This document shows positions 1 through 9,924 of a stretch of 64,000 nt of DNA, in pieces (position 1 is the stretch's first letter; every line of letters starts with the position of its first letter). Origin of the DNA: an uncultured Lachnospiraceae bacterium (lineage in GTDB: Bacteria; Bacillota; Clostridia; Lachnospirales; Lachnospiraceae); the NCBI GenBank assembly GCA_946414885.1, contig CAMKQH010000018.1, positions 18,019 to 82,018 on the forward strand. Direction: 5' to 3'. The position numbers and the translations under genes are program-made. Under the pieces are notes generated by a model. It ran no database searches and had not been told where the DNA came from. It saw only the letters and a list, made by a program, of their open reading frames with translations.

Positions 1-30
1 AATAGACGGGCTTTGGACGGCATAGGATAG
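1..30 (+). CDS. 3' end of an upstream gene, possibly gpr (partial)
   Basis: The frame beginning at base 1 stays open for nine codons (ending A-L-D-G-I-G) and stops at a TAG at 28-30, which is 26 bases before spoIIP. In many Firmicutes the spore protease gene gpr lies directly upstream of spoIIP, so this may be the gpr C-terminus. Nine codons cannot prove it. Confidence 0.25.
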   Translation, partial: NRRALDGIG

Positions 31-56
31 AGGGAACTTGAAATGACGGGAATCCT

Positions 57-1523
57 ATGAGAGAAAGGCGACTTGGGAAAGCTTTGTTTTTGATCGCTTG
101 TGCCCTGTGCATTGCACTGCTTTTCCGTATGATGAGAAAGCTTCCGGATATCAGGAATAAGAATGGTTGGGCGTCCGGCATTCATCAGGTTTTGTTGATG
201 CAAGCGGAGAAAACCGTGGCGCCGGTCGTGTCTATGGGGATGTCCGCAGAAGAAGGTTATTTGGAGAGGGCATTTTTGCACGTTGCCGCGCCGGTTATTC
301 CTTATATGGAGGAGCGGGGAGCATGGAACCTTGTGGAGAATGCGGCAAGACGAGGCGGGGACAACCATGCGGGTAGCGAGAAGGCGTTGGAAGTGAATGA
401 CAATATGAATGACCAGATGGCATGGGGAGATGAGAGAATCGCAGATGAGGAGGAACCATGGGGAGATAAAAGAATTGGGGATGACGGGGAATCAAGAGAA
501 GATGAGAATCCGGCAGATACGAAGTTGGCACGAGAAGGAGGGAATCTCACGGATGATAAGACGCTAAGGGATGACGTAAATCTTGCGAATGAAAGGAAAA
601 CGCAAGAAAATGGGAAAATTGCGGATGAAGCATTGCATCAGACTTGTGAGGAACGCATGAATGGCAGTACTTCTGACATGGAAGATGCGGGAGACTGGAT
701 GGAGAGTGGGATCGCGCCGGAAAGTCGCCTGGCAGATAAAAAGCAGATTCTTGACGCGGTGACCATGAATACCTATGAATCCCTCGTCAAAAATTTTTAC
801 GTGGTTGATTCCACGACGATGGCGGATGGGGCGCTCCTTAACGCAGAACGCTTTCTGGCAAAGGATCTCCGGATCAGTCAGATTGGGGAAGGTCCTCAAA
901 TTCTGATCTATCATACCCATTCGCAGGAAGGCTACGCGGATAAGGGAAATCCAGAGGCAACCGTCGTCGGCGCGGGCAGGGAACTGACCAGGATTTTGGA
1001 GGAGGACTACGGATACAGGGTGTTGCATCATGAAGGCGTTTATGACAAACCTTCCCGCAACGGCGCTTATTCCAGGGCGTTGCCGGAAGTGGAAAGGATC
1101 CTGGAAGAGAATCCAAGCATTCAGGTCGTGATCGATCTGCACCGGGATGAAATGCCGGAAAAGGTAAGGCTGGTCACGGAAGTGGATGGGAAAAAGACGG
1201 CGCGGTTCATGTTCTTTAACGGCATCAGCCGCACCAGAAAGACGGGGGAGTTGGATTATCTAAAAAACCAATGGCTGGAAGAGAATCTGGCCTTTTCGTT
1301 TCAGATGGAAAAAGCGGCGCAGGAGTATTATCCGGGCCTTACTAGGAAAATCTATCTCAAGGGATACCGTTATAACATGCACGTATGCCCTAAAACACTC
1401 CTGATCGAGCTGGGGGCGCAAAACAATACCTATGAAGAGGCATTGGCCGCCTGCGGGCCGCTGGCAAGTCTTTTGGACTACGTGTTGTCGGGAGGGGAAT
1501 GGACGGAAACCGCGATCCCTTGA
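57..1523 (+). CDS. spoIIP: Stage II sporulation protein P (SpoIIP)
   Basis: SpoIIP is a cell-wall amidase/endopeptidase that works with SpoIID and SpoIIM during engulfment of the forespore. The 488-residue protein has an N-terminal membrane anchor (about residues 8-24). A long acidic, low-complexity linker follows (about 105-225), rich in short G-D/E-D-R/K segments. The C-terminal SpoIIP domain (about 270-480) contains YHTHSQE, the segment DLHRDEM and the closing motif LIELGAQNNT. The linker is longer than I recall for most SpoIIP proteins. Position before lepA and hemW is the usual Clostridia arrangement, which supports the call. Confidence 0.93.
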   Translation: MRERRLGKALFLIACALCIALLFRMMRKLPDIRNKNGWASGIHQVLLMQAEKTVAPVVSMGMSAEEGYLERAFLHVAAPVIPYMEERGAWNLVENAARRGGDNHAGSEKALEVNDNMNDQMAWGDERIADEEEPWGDKRIGDDGESREDENPADTKLAREGGNLTDDKTLRDDVNLANERKTQENGKIADEALHQTCEERMNGSTSDMEDAGDWMESGIAPESRLADKKQILDAVTMNTYESLVKNFYVVDSTTMADGALLNAERFLAKDLRISQIGEGPQILIYHTHSQEGYADKGNPEATVVGAGRELTRILEEDYGYRVLHHEGVYDKPSRNGAYSRALPEVERILEENPSIQVVIDLHRDEMPEKVRLVTEVDGKKTARFMFFNGISRTRKTGELDYLKNQWLEENLAFSFQMEKAAQEYYPGLTRKIYLKGYRYNMHVCPKTLLIELGAQNNTYEEALAACGPLASLLDYVLSGGEWTETAIP

Positions 1524-1598
1524 GAAACTATGGACAAGCCATCATTTTTCTGATAGAATAAAAAATCAAGATTACGAAAAGAAAATGAGGGTTTTAAG

Positions 1599-3416
1599 AT
1601 GTCCCAGATCGACCAGTCGAAAATTCGGAATTTTTGCATCGTGGCTCACATTGACCACGGTAAATCTACCTTGGCGGACCGCATCATTGAGCAGACGGGT
1701 CTGCTTACCAGCCGTGAGATGCAGGCGCAGGTGCTTGACAACATGGAGCTTGAGCGCGAACGCGGCATTACCATCAAGGCGCAGGCCGTTCGCACCGTAT
1801 ATAAGGCAAAGGATGGCGAGGAATATATCTTCAATTTGATCGACACGCCGGGCCACGTAGACTTTAATTATGAGGTGAGCAGATCCCTTGCGGCATGCGA
1901 CGGAGCAATCTTGGTCGTGGACGCGGCACAGGGAATTGAAGCACAGACGCTGGCCAACGTTTATCTGGCGCTTGATCATGATTTGGACGTATTTCCCGTC
2001 ATCAACAAGATCGACCTTCCCAGTGCAGAGCCGCAGCGCGTGATCGAAGAGATCGAGGACGTGATCGGCATTGAGGCACAGGATGCGCCGCTTATTTCCG
2101 CCAAGAACGGCATTGGCATTGAAGAAGTGCTGGAGCAGATCGTGCATAAGATCCCGGCACCCAAGGGCAGTGCTTCGGCACCGCTTAAGGCATTGATCTT
2201 TGACTGCGTATATGATTCTTATAAGGGCGTTATCGTTTTTTGCCGCATCATGGAAGGAACCGTGAAAAAGGGTACGGAAGTCCTGATGATGGCGACGGGA
2301 GCGAAGGAAGAGGTCGTTGAGGTTGGATACTTTGGCGCGGGCCAGTTTATCCCCTGCGAGGAACTCTCAGCCGGCATGGTTGGCTATATCACGGCATCCA
2401 TTAAGAACGTAAAAGATACCGCAGTGGGCGATACCGTAACGGATGCAAAGAATCCTTGCGCGGAGCCACTGCCTGGTTACAAAAAAGTACTTTCCATGGT
2501 ATATTGCGGCATCTATCCCGCGGATGGGGCGAAGTATCCGGACCTTCGCGACGCGCTTGAAAAACTGCAGTTAAATGACGCGTCCCTGTTCTATGAGCCG
2601 GAAACCTCTATCGCGCTGGGCTTTGGATTCCGGTGCGGATTCCTTGGGCTTTTGCACCTGGAGATCATTCAGGAGCGCCTGGAGAGAGAATACAACCTGG
2701 ATCTCGTGACGACGGCACCCGGCGTTGTCTATAAGGTACATAAGACGAACGGCGAGTGTATTGAACTTACCAATCCGTCGAATCTTCCGGACCCGTCTGA
2801 AATCGATTACATGGAAGAACCCATTGTCAGCGCCGAGATCATGGTGACCAGCGAATTTATTGGTTCCATCATGACGCTTTGCCAGGAGCGCCGCGGGCGG
2901 TATCTTGGAACGGAATACATTGAAGGTACCAGGGCGTTGCTCAAGTATGAATTGCCGCTAAACGAGATCATCTATGATTTCTTTGACGCATTGAAATCCA
3001 GATCCAGGGGCTATGCCTCTTTTGATTATGACATTAAGGGCTATGAGCAGTCTAAGCTTGTGAAGCTTGACATATTGATCAACAAGGAAGAAGTCGACGC
3101 GCTGAGTTTTATTGTTCATGCGGATTCCGCCTATGAGCGCGGCCGGAAGATGTGTGAAAAGCTGAAGGATGAGATCCCGAGACATCTTTTTGAGATTCCC
3201 ATTCAGGCAGCCGTTGGCGGAAAGGTCATTGCCAGAGAGACCGTCAGGGCAATGCGCAAGGACGTACTTGCAAAGTGCTATGGCGGCGACATTACCCGTA
3301 AGAAGAAGCTCTTGGAGAAGCAGAAGGAAGGAAAGAAGCGCATGCGCCAGGTCGGCAACGTAGAGATTCCCCAGAAGGCTTTCATGAGCGTCTTAAAGCT
3401 TGACGACAGGGACTAA
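1599..3416 (+). CDS. lepA: Elongation factor 4 (LepA)
   Basis: LepA is a ribosome-associated GTPase related to EF-G. The 605-residue protein has the full set of G motifs: AHIDHGKST (G1), RGITI (G2), DTPGH (G3), NKIDLP (G4) and SAKNG (G5). The C-terminal LepA-specific domain ends with a lysine-rich stretch and the family-typical IPQKAF segment. The start is an ATG preceded by GAGGG. It lies 75 bases after spoIIP and three bases before hemW, so lepA and hemW are almost certainly co-transcribed. Nothing unusual is seen. Confidence 0.98.
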   Translation: MSQIDQSKIRNFCIVAHIDHGKSTLADRIIEQTGLLTSREMQAQVLDNMELERERGITIKAQAVRTVYKAKDGEEYIFNLIDTPGHVDFNYEVSRSLAACDGAILVVDAAQGIEAQTLANVYLALDHDLDVFPVINKIDLPSAEPQRVIEEIEDVIGIEAQDAPLISAKNGIGIEEVLEQIVHKIPAPKGSASAPLKALIFDCVYDSYKGVIVFCRIMEGTVKKGTEVLMMATGAKEEVVEVGYFGAGQFIPCEELSAGMVGYITASIKNVKDTAVGDTVTDAKNPCAEPLPGYKKVLSMVYCGIYPADGAKYPDLRDALEKLQLNDASLFYEPETSIALGFGFRCGFLGLLHLEIIQERLEREYNLDLVTTAPGVVYKVHKTNGECIELTNPSNLPDPSEIDYMEEPIVSAEIMVTSEFIGSIMTLCQERRGRYLGTEYIEGTRALLKYELPLNEIIYDFFDALKSRSRGYASFDYDIKGYEQSKLVKLDILINKEEVDALSFIVHADSAYERGRKMCEKLKDEIPRHLFEIPIQAAVGGKVIARETVRAMRKDVLAKCYGGDITRKKKLLEKQKEGKKRMRQVGNVEIPQKAFMSVLKLDDRD

Positions 3417-3419
3417 AGA

Positions 3420-4643
3420 ATGAAAGAGCTTATGCTTTACCTGCACGTGCCATTTTGCGTGCGAAAATGTAATTATTGTGATTTCCTCTCCGCCGTTCAT
3501 CCGGAGGAGACGAGGGAGCGCTACGTAGAGGCTCTCTGCGCGGAAATCCGTGCGAGAGGAAAGGAATATTCAGGGAGGACCGTTACCAGCATCTTTTTTG
3601 GCGGGGGAACGCCCTCCCTGCTTTTGCCTGCGCAGATTTCCAGGATCATGGACGGGATAAGGGAAACGTTTCCGGTGTCACCTGATGCGGAAATCACGAT
3701 GGAGTGTAATCCCGGAACGGTCAAATCGCCTGAAAATACAGATGGTGAAAAAACACGTGAAAACTCAGACGGTGAAAGACTGCAGGGAGATACCGCAGAA
3801 GAAGAACGGCTTGCGGGATATCTTCAGGCAGGCATCAACCGCCTCAGCATTGGCCTTCAGTCTGCAAATGACGAGGAACTAAAGCTTCTTGGGCGCATTC
3901 ATGATTACGAAGCGTTTCTTCGGACGTATCAGGCAGCAAGGGCAGCAGGTTTTTCCAACGTAAACGTCGACTTGATGAACGCGCTTCCCGGTCAGACTTT
4001 GGATTCCTGGAAGGAGACGCTGGAAAAGGTTTTGGCGCTTAAGCCCATGCCGGAGCATCTTTCCGTCTACAGCCTGATCCTTGAGGAGGGTACCCGCTTT
4101 TTTACTTGGGACGGGGAAGGAAAATTTACCGGGAAACTGCAGATTCCGTCGGAAGAGCTTGACCGCGAAATGTATGCCCATACGGGGAGGAGATTGCGGG
4201 AAACGGGCTTTGAACAATATGAGATTTCGAATTATGCTAGGGAAGGCCGTGAATGCCGGCACAATTACGGCTACTGGATCAGAAAAGAGTATTTAGGCTT
4301 AGGGCTGGGTGCGGCGTCCCTTCTGGATGAGACAAGATATTCCAATGAAACGGATCTGAGAAAATATTTGAAGGATCCCCTGGCGGGAAGAACGGCGCAA
4401 CCCCTTGGCAGGAAGGAACGGATGGAGGAGTTTTTGTTCCTGGGGCTGCGCACATGCCGGGGCGTTAAGCGGAAAGAGTTTCAGGAGTGCTTTGGTGAGC
4501 CTTTGGACCAATATTGGCAGGCGGTGATCGAGAAGAACGTGGCGGACGGGCTGCTTCTGGATGACGGGGAAGGAATCCGCCTGACCGCAAGGGGAATGGA
4601 TCTTAGTAATTACGTGTCAGCTCAGTTTTTGCTGGAGGAATAA
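3420..4643 (+). CDS. hemW: Radical SAM heme chaperone HemW
   Basis: HemW is a radical SAM protein related to coproporphyrinogen III dehydrogenase and is now regarded as a heme chaperone. The radical SAM cysteine motif CVRKCNYCDF lies at about residues 12-21, followed by FFGGGTPSLL. The HemW C-terminal domain is complete (407 aa). A hydrophilic insertion of about 25 residues around 103-130, with two similar T/S-D-G-E-K/R units, sits between ECNPGTV and the GINRLSIGLQS strand and is absent from typical HemW. The gene starts three bases after the lepA stop. Confidence 0.94.
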   Translation: MKELMLYLHVPFCVRKCNYCDFLSAVHPEETRERYVEALCAEIRARGKEYSGRTVTSIFFGGGTPSLLLPAQISRIMDGIRETFPVSPDAEITMECNPGTVKSPENTDGEKTRENSDGERLQGDTAEEERLAGYLQAGINRLSIGLQSANDEELKLLGRIHDYEAFLRTYQAARAAGFSNVNVDLMNALPGQTLDSWKETLEKVLALKPMPEHLSVYSLILEEGTRFFTWDGEGKFTGKLQIPSEELDREMYAHTGRRLRETGFEQYEISNYAREGRECRHNYGYWIRKEYLGLGLGAASLLDETRYSNETDLRKYLKDPLAGRTAQPLGRKERMEEFLFLGLRTCRGVKRKEFQECFGEPLDQYWQAVIEKNVADGLLLDDGEGIRLTARGMDLSNYVSAQFLLEE

Positions 4644-4728
4644 ACTCACGGTGCCCAAGAAGTCAGAGGGACTTGCAACTCATAATTTGTCCGCGCGTAT
4701 ACTATCTTAACTAAGGCCAATAGGTGAC

Positions 4729-5379
4729 GTGGAGGCTTCGTTGCAAACCTTTTTGCATCCATTGACTCCGAAGGAAGAAGCAAGACAGCTCAGTCTGCTG
4801 AAAGAGGGAACCCCAGAGGAGGCAAATGCCGCAAAGGAGATGCTCATCGAGCATAATTTACGACTGGTGGCCCATATCATCAAGAAGTATCAGATATCTG
4901 ACGAGGAACCGGACGACTTGCTTTCCATAGGCACGATTGGGCTGATCAAGGCGATAGGCAGTTTTGACGAAAGCAAGGGGAAATTGGCAACCTACGCGTG
5001 CAGATGTATCGAAAATGAAATCCTGATGCTGCTTCGAGGCAAGAAGAAAACAGCTCGTGACGTTTCGTTGTATGAGACCATTGGCCAAGACAAGGAAGGC
5101 AATGAGATCCAGCTCATGGACGTGATCGAGCAAAGCCAAATGGATGCCTGCGACCGTTATGAGCTGAGTGAGAACGTAAAGAAACTAAGGGAAATGCTCC
5201 AGACGCTTCTGACAGAAAGAGAGCGAGAGATCATTATACTTAGGTATGGTCTGGCAGATGGCGAGGAGAAGACGCAAAGCCAGATCGGAAAACGCATGGG
5301 GATATCGAGAAGTTATGTTTCCAGGATTGAAAAACGGGCACTGGGAAAGCTTCGCAGGGGATTTCAACAAGAGACTTGA
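4729..5379 (+). CDS. sigK: Sporulation sigma factor SigK-like, without pro-sequence
   Basis: Sigma K directs late mother-cell transcription during sporulation. The 216-residue protein matches SigK throughout: LIEHNLRLVAHI, SIGTIGLIKAI, ATYACRCIENEILM, IGQDKEGNEI and the region 4.2 helix SRSYVSRIEKRAL. The GTG start gives only about six residues before the FLHPLT segment that corresponds to the mature start of B. subtilis SigK. An in-frame TAA at 4708-4710 rules out a longer N-terminus. The gene therefore lacks the 20-residue membrane-targeting pro-peptide. It is intact, with no skin-type interruption. The ribosome binding site is weak (AAGG about 12 bases upstream). Confidence 0.88.
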   Translation: MEASLQTFLHPLTPKEEARQLSLLKEGTPEEANAAKEMLIEHNLRLVAHIIKKYQISDEEPDDLLSIGTIGLIKAIGSFDESKGKLATYACRCIENEILMLLRGKKKTARDVSLYETIGQDKEGNEIQLMDVIEQSQMDACDRYELSENVKKLREMLQTLLTEREREIIILRYGLADGEEKTQSQIGKRMGISRSYVSRIEKRALGKLRRGFQQET

Positions 5380-5419
5380 AATTTTCAGCATCACAAGTTA
5401 TAATAAGTCTGCCGTATCT

Positions 5420-5445
5420 GTCACGGGTTAATTCTAATCCGTGAC
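5420..5445 (+). other. Stable hairpin downstream of sigK
   Basis: An 11-base-pair stem with an attc loop, containing one G-U pair. It is not followed by a T-run. It may stabilise the 3' end of the sigK transcript. Confidence 0.5.
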
Positions 5446-5500
5446 GGGTATCCCGTCTTATTCATTTCAAACGCGGCGCCGTACTAAGCGGGTGGCCGTT

Positions 5501-5524
5501 CCGAGAACGATTCGGTTCTTTTTT
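5501..5524 (+). terminator. Intrinsic terminator of the sigK transcript
   Basis: A short AGAAC/GTTCT stem followed by a run of six T residues. It lies upstream of the LRR gene promoter, so it separates the two units. Confidence 0.6.
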
Positions 5525-5560
5525 CAAAGTTAACGAATTTGACAGAAAGTATGGCGTTCC

Positions 5561-5589
5561 TTGACAAACGTAAGCGGATACAATAACAT
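5561..5589 (+). promoter_or_regulatory. Sigma-A type promoter for the LRR/SLH gene
   Basis: TTGACA at 5561-5566 and TAACAT at 5584-5589 are separated by 17 bases. The start codon lies about 40 bases downstream, behind AAAGGAG. Confidence 0.65.
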
Positions 5590-5630
5590 AAAAAAAGGAA
5601 TTTGTATCATTATACAAAGGAGAAAAACTT

Positions 5631-8279
5631 ATGAAACGGAAGAATGTTTGGGGATTCCTTGGGGCTGCGTTCATTATGGTTAGTGCGGTTGTTTTAGGGA
5701 ACGTTATCCCGGTTTCGGCTGCAGGGAAAATACCAATTGACAAAGATCATTTTCCGGATCCGGGGTTTAGGGCGCATATTGCTTCCCGGGATTATGACTG
5801 GGATCAGGACGGTTTTCTGAATGATCAGGAACGCGGCGTTTATAACGTCTATTGTAAACACCATCCGGAGATAAAATCACTGGAGGGCATTGAGTATTTT
5901 CCGGACGTGCGCGGCGTTTATTGTGAAGACTGTAACATCACGTCCCTGGATCTTCGCAATAATCCGGAAGTGACGGGCGTATGGTGTTCCGAAAATCCCA
6001 TGACGCACTTAGATCTTTCAGGGAACCCTAAGCTTGAGTGGGTATATTGCTTTAAGTGTGAACTGGAAACCGTGGACGTAACGCATAATCCCAAGCTGGG
6101 ATATCTTGAGTGCAGTGATAATCCGCTGACGAGGATCGATTTGAGCCATTGCCCGGACCTGGAGCATTTGATCATTAACTCATGTCAGTTGGAATATCTG
6201 GACGTTAGTTATAACCCGAAACTTACCCATTTGGATGCGTTAAGGACTGGTTTGAAGGAACTTGACCTCGGTAATAATCCCTTTATGAAAAGGCTTGACG
6301 TGTGGGAAAATCCCGGGTTGGAAGTGGACGTCAGTGGCCTTTCGGGATTGGAGTTCTTTAACTGCGCCCATTGTGGGCTTACGCGTCTTGACTTAACTCA
6401 TAACCCCCAGCTGATGGTGCTGATCTGTGACTGGAACGAGATTCCTGAGTTGGACCTTTCCCATAATCCCAGGCTTTGTGACCTGCGTTGCGGATGTAAC
6501 CTTCTCACGAAGCTGGATATTTCCCACAATCCCCAGCTGTACTATTTGCAGATCTTTGGAAACAGGATCAGTTCAGTAAACATCAATAATAACAGCCGTA
6601 TCCGCTTCATTCTTGAGCAGGTGGAAAAAGGAAACGGTTCCATGATATATGACCCCAATTCGATGTCCTACGATTATCTGGTCGATTTTGGCGGAGACCG
6701 TGAGTACATGGACGAATTGCGTTATTTCATCAGCATACCGACCGATCTGAAGTTTATGGCGGATCAGCCGAATGAAGCAGCGGACGTTTACGACGTATAT
6801 ATCAACACCAACGACGGTTTTACGGGAGATGAAGATTTTGTGACCCGCGGTGAGGCGATACAGACCATGTATGAGCTGGCGGGAAGCCCGAACGTCTATG
6901 GAACCTCCCGCTTTAAGGACGTGGCGGGAACCTTCTATGAGAAGGCGGTGATCTGGGGCGAACAGCATAACGTATGTTACGGGTATCCGAATCTCAGCTC
7001 CGATATGTTTTGCGGTGACGTGGTGATCGCAAGGCAGGATTTTGCGCTGATGGTTCACCATTATGCGGAAGATCTGGTGTGGCTGAGTGCGTTTGACTAC
7101 GGCCGCACGGATGAAAAGGCAGACTTCTTTGACGTGGATTATTATGCATGGGGTGCAGTTACCTATGCAATCCAGTGGGAGATCCTGGAGACAAAGAATA
7201 ATTATATTTATCCGCATGGAAGACTGACCACTGCTGAAGTGGAGAAGGGCTTAAGGGAATTCTTGGATCATGTTGAGAAAGATGCCACCATTCACGTTTC
7301 AACGGCAGGCAAAAAAGGAAAAACCGGCAGCAGCGTGAGGATTGGTGAAACGGTTACCGACCTAAAGATTGCCAAAAGAGGGTTACTGTTGCAGGATACC
7401 ATTGCCATCAATTTTAAGTTGTCCAAAACGGCGTTGAACGGAAAATATCACGATCCTTACCTTGTGGTGACGCAGGGCGGCATGATGACGAAATTGACGG
7501 AGTACGTTGAAAACGGAGACGATCTTGTGTTTAATTACCGAGTGGCGCCGCACAAGATTGGCGACGTTGCCATTGCCATGCCACACGCGTTCACTGCGGA
7601 CGGAAAGGACGTTATGGGCGTGAAAATGGAATATTCCGTTGCGCAATATTGCTACAACATGCTTTCCATGGACGCATACGCAGGTTCGCAATATGCGACG
7701 TTTAGAAGGCTGCTCGTTGACATCCTGCGCTATGGCGATGCCGCACAGCTCTACGTGGACTATAAGCCGGCAGAATTGGCAAGCCGCAACCTGACAAACG
7801 CGCAAAGCGCCATGGGAACGGACATAAGCGTGGACATGAAGTATAACAGCGTGAAAAACCAGAATTACAAGACGATAAATTCATCCGAGGCATGGGCAAC
7901 GATCGAAAGGGCGGCGCTGTTCCTTGAGGCAGCAGTGAACGTTCAGTTTAAGTTTAGGGCGAACGGTCCTTATGACCTTCGCGTAGTGATCACGGATAAT
8001 GCGGCATGCACGAACGTAATTGCCGAGTATCCGGCAAGCGCAGGGCAAATGGACGATGGACTATATTACGTCAACGTGGATGTCTTAAATGCGGGCCAAA
8101 TGAAAAAAACGATCTATGCCACGGTGATGAAGGGCGACAAAAGAGTCAGCAACACATACCGCTACAGCATTGAATCCTATGCGGCTTCCATGAAGGGAAA
8201 GGACGAAAAACTGGAAAAACTGCTTGACGCAATGATGCGGTATGGAAACAGCGCCGAGGCCTACGCTAAGCAGTACTAA
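5631..8279 (+). CDS. Secreted leucine-rich-repeat protein with SLH-like domain
   Basis: An 882-residue exported protein. A signal peptide covers about residues 1-31 (NVIPVSAAG at the cleavage region). About ten bacterial LRR units follow (about 75-325), with the recurring pattern L-D-L/V-S-x-N-P-x-L. A region with SLH-like motifs (about 415-545) includes FKDVAGTFYEKAVIWG and a T-R-G-E-A-I segment, as in surface proteins that bind secondary wall polymers. The C-terminal 330 residues look like beta-rich extracellular modules with no family I recognise. It has its own promoter and a terminator upstream, so it is probably monocistronic. Role inferred: surface-attached binding protein. Ligand unknown. 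Confidence 0.75.
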   Translation: MKRKNVWGFLGAAFIMVSAVVLGNVIPVSAAGKIPIDKDHFPDPGFRAHIASRDYDWDQDGFLNDQERGVYNVYCKHHPEIKSLEGIEYFPDVRGVYCEDCNITSLDLRNNPEVTGVWCSENPMTHLDLSGNPKLEWVYCFKCELETVDVTHNPKLGYLECSDNPLTRIDLSHCPDLEHLIINSCQLEYLDVSYNPKLTHLDALRTGLKELDLGNNPFMKRLDVWENPGLEVDVSGLSGLEFFNCAHCGLTRLDLTHNPQLMVLICDWNEIPELDLSHNPRLCDLRCGCNLLTKLDISHNPQLYYLQIFGNRISSVNINNNSRIRFILEQVEKGNGSMIYDPNSMSYDYLVDFGGDREYMDELRYFISIPTDLKFMADQPNEAADVYDVYINTNDGFTGDEDFVTRGEAIQTMYELAGSPNVYGTSRFKDVAGTFYEKAVIWGEQHNVCYGYPNLSSDMFCGDVVIARQDFALMVHHYAEDLVWLSAFDYGRTDEKADFFDVDYYAWGAVTYAIQWEILETKNNYIYPHGRLTTAEVEKGLREFLDHVEKDATIHVSTAGKKGKTGSSVRIGETVTDLKIAKRGLLLQDTIAINFKLSKTALNGKYHDPYLVVTQGGMMTKLTEYVENGDDLVFNYRVAPHKIGDVAIAMPHAFTADGKDVMGVKMEYSVAQYCYNMLSMDAYAGSQYATFRRLLVDILRYGDAAQLYVDYKPAELASRNLTNAQSAMGTDISVDMKYNSVKNQNYKTINSSEAWATIERAALFLEAAVNVQFKFRANGPYDLRVVITDNAACTNVIAEYPASAGQMDDGLYYVNVDVLNAGQMKKTIYATVMKGDKRVSNTYRYSIESYAASMKGKDEKLEKLLDAMMRYGNSAEAYAKQY

Positions 8280-8311
8280 ACGCTTTACAAAATAAATGAA
8301 AAGGAGGTTTT

Positions 8312-9856
8312 ATGTACAGTACAATTTTATCAGGGGCGCTTTTGGGGATCCGGGCGTGCATGGTCCAAGTGGAAGTGGATGCGTCATCCGGTCTTCCGGC
8401 CATGAGCATGGTTGGATCCCTGGGCGCTGAGGTCAGGGAGTCGAGGGAACGCGTGCTTGCTGCTTTAAAAAACGCGGGAATCGACGTCCCACCCAAACAC
8501 GTCACGGTTAATCTTTCACCGGCGGATCTTCGGAAAGAAGGCACGGCATATGATTTGCCGATCGCGATCGGGATGCTGGAGGCATTGGGATTCTTTCCGG
8601 AAGGGAAGGCTAAGGGAATCCTGTTTTTGGGAGAACTGGGTCTGAACGGGGAGATCCGCTCGGCGCGCGGCGTACTTCCCATCGTACGGGAGGCAGCAAT
8701 GCAGGGAATCCAGGAATGCATTGTTCCCTACGCTAACGTGCGGGAAGGCGCCGTGATCCCAGGAATCCACGTTAGGGGAGCAAAGGATCTGGAGCAGGTC
8801 ATGGTATTCCTTTTGGCAGGAGAGGGAGAGCGGGATTCCATCCTGCCGTACGTAACCCTCAAGGCAGAAGAGCTCACGACAGACGAATCGCTCCGGCAGG
8901 CAGATGATTTTGCGGAAGTAAAAGGGCAGGAGGTCGCCAAGAGGGCAGCGAAAATTGCTGCCGCCGGATTCCACAATCTCTTGATGCTGGGTCCCCCAGG
9001 CGCGGGAAAATCCATGATCGCAAAACGGATTCCGGGAATATTGCCTCCACTCTCGTTGGAGGAAAGTCTTGAAGTAACGGCGATCTACAGCGTGGCAGGA
9101 CTTCTTGGAGAACGGTCCCTTATTACGCGAAGGCCCTTTCAAAGCCCGCATCACACCATATCTCCGCCGGCACTGATGGGAGGAGGAACCATCCCACGGC
9201 CCGGCATTATCTCATTATCACATCGAGGCGTCCTATTCTTGGACGAACTTCCCGAATTTCAAAGAAATAGTTTAGACGGCATGCGTCAGCCATTAGAGGA
9301 TAAACAAGTGCAGATCACGAGAGTGGGCGGAAACATTGTGTATCCTGCCGATTTTATGCTTGTTTGTGCCATGAATCCATGTCCGTGCGGGTATTTTCCA
9401 GACCGCAACAGATGCCGCTGCACGGAGCCACAGATCAAACACTACGCGGGACGCGTTTCCGGGCCCATTTTGGACCGGATCGACCTATGCGTTGAACTGC
9501 GGTCAGTGGAGATCACAAGTCTTCACGAGGCGTATTCCGGTGAGTCCAGCGCAGCCCTGCAAAAACAGGTTGAGCGTGCAAGACGGGCCCAAGAGGAGCG
9601 CTTTCGCGGGGCGAATTATCGGTTTAACGGCGACGTGCAGGCGGCAGACGTCGACAAGTACTGCACTTTGGGCGAAGAGGAAAAGAAATGCATGGAAAAG
9701 CTCTACGGTGAGATGGGGCTTAGCGCCAGATCGTATCACCGGATCCGAAAGGTCGCGAGGACAATCGCCGATCTTGCAGGGGAAGAGCGGATACGCACGG
9801 AACATCTGCTGGAAGCGGCCATGTACCGGCCCGTGCAGGAAATCTGGAAGGCATAG
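8312..9856 (+). CDS. YifB/ComM family AAA+ ATPase (Mg-chelatase-like)
   Basis: A 514-residue YifB-family protein. The N-terminal Lon-protease-like fold (about 1-165) is followed by an AAA+ domain with Walker A GPPGAGKSMIAKR (about 228-240), Walker B LFLDELPEF and the cysteine-containing insert NPCPCGYFPD, then the C-terminal Mg_chelatase helical domain. In transformable bacteria ComM is a branch-migration helicase that promotes integration of donor DNA. The gene has a strong AAAGGAGG site and is followed by dprA, a pairing seen across Firmicutes that fits a role in DNA uptake and recombination. Confidence 0.92.
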   Translation: MYSTILSGALLGIRACMVQVEVDASSGLPAMSMVGSLGAEVRESRERVLAALKNAGIDVPPKHVTVNLSPADLRKEGTAYDLPIAIGMLEALGFFPEGKAKGILFLGELGLNGEIRSARGVLPIVREAAMQGIQECIVPYANVREGAVIPGIHVRGAKDLEQVMVFLLAGEGERDSILPYVTLKAEELTTDESLRQADDFAEVKGQEVAKRAAKIAAAGFHNLLMLGPPGAGKSMIAKRIPGILPPLSLEESLEVTAIYSVAGLLGERSLITRRPFQSPHHTISPPALMGGGTIPRPGIISLSHRGVLFLDELPEFQRNSLDGMRQPLEDKQVQITRVGGNIVYPADFMLVCAMNPCPCGYFPDRNRCRCTEPQIKHYAGRVSGPILDRIDLCVELRSVEITSLHEAYSGESSAALQKQVERARRAQEERFRGANYRFNGDVQAADVDKYCTLGEEEKKCMEKLYGEMGLSARSYHRIRKVARTIADLAGEERIRTEHLLEAAMYRPVQEIWKA

Positions 9857-9924
9857 TCTGGGTAAAAAAGGATTATGTGGCAGACGCGTGATCACATAAG
9901 ATCGCGATAAGGAGGAAAAGGAAT

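Noticed and set aside
5400..5525. Riboswitch upstream of the LRR gene
   Set aside because: The promoter of the LRR gene lies downstream of these hairpins, so they belong to the end of the sigK transcript. No aptamer core was recognised.
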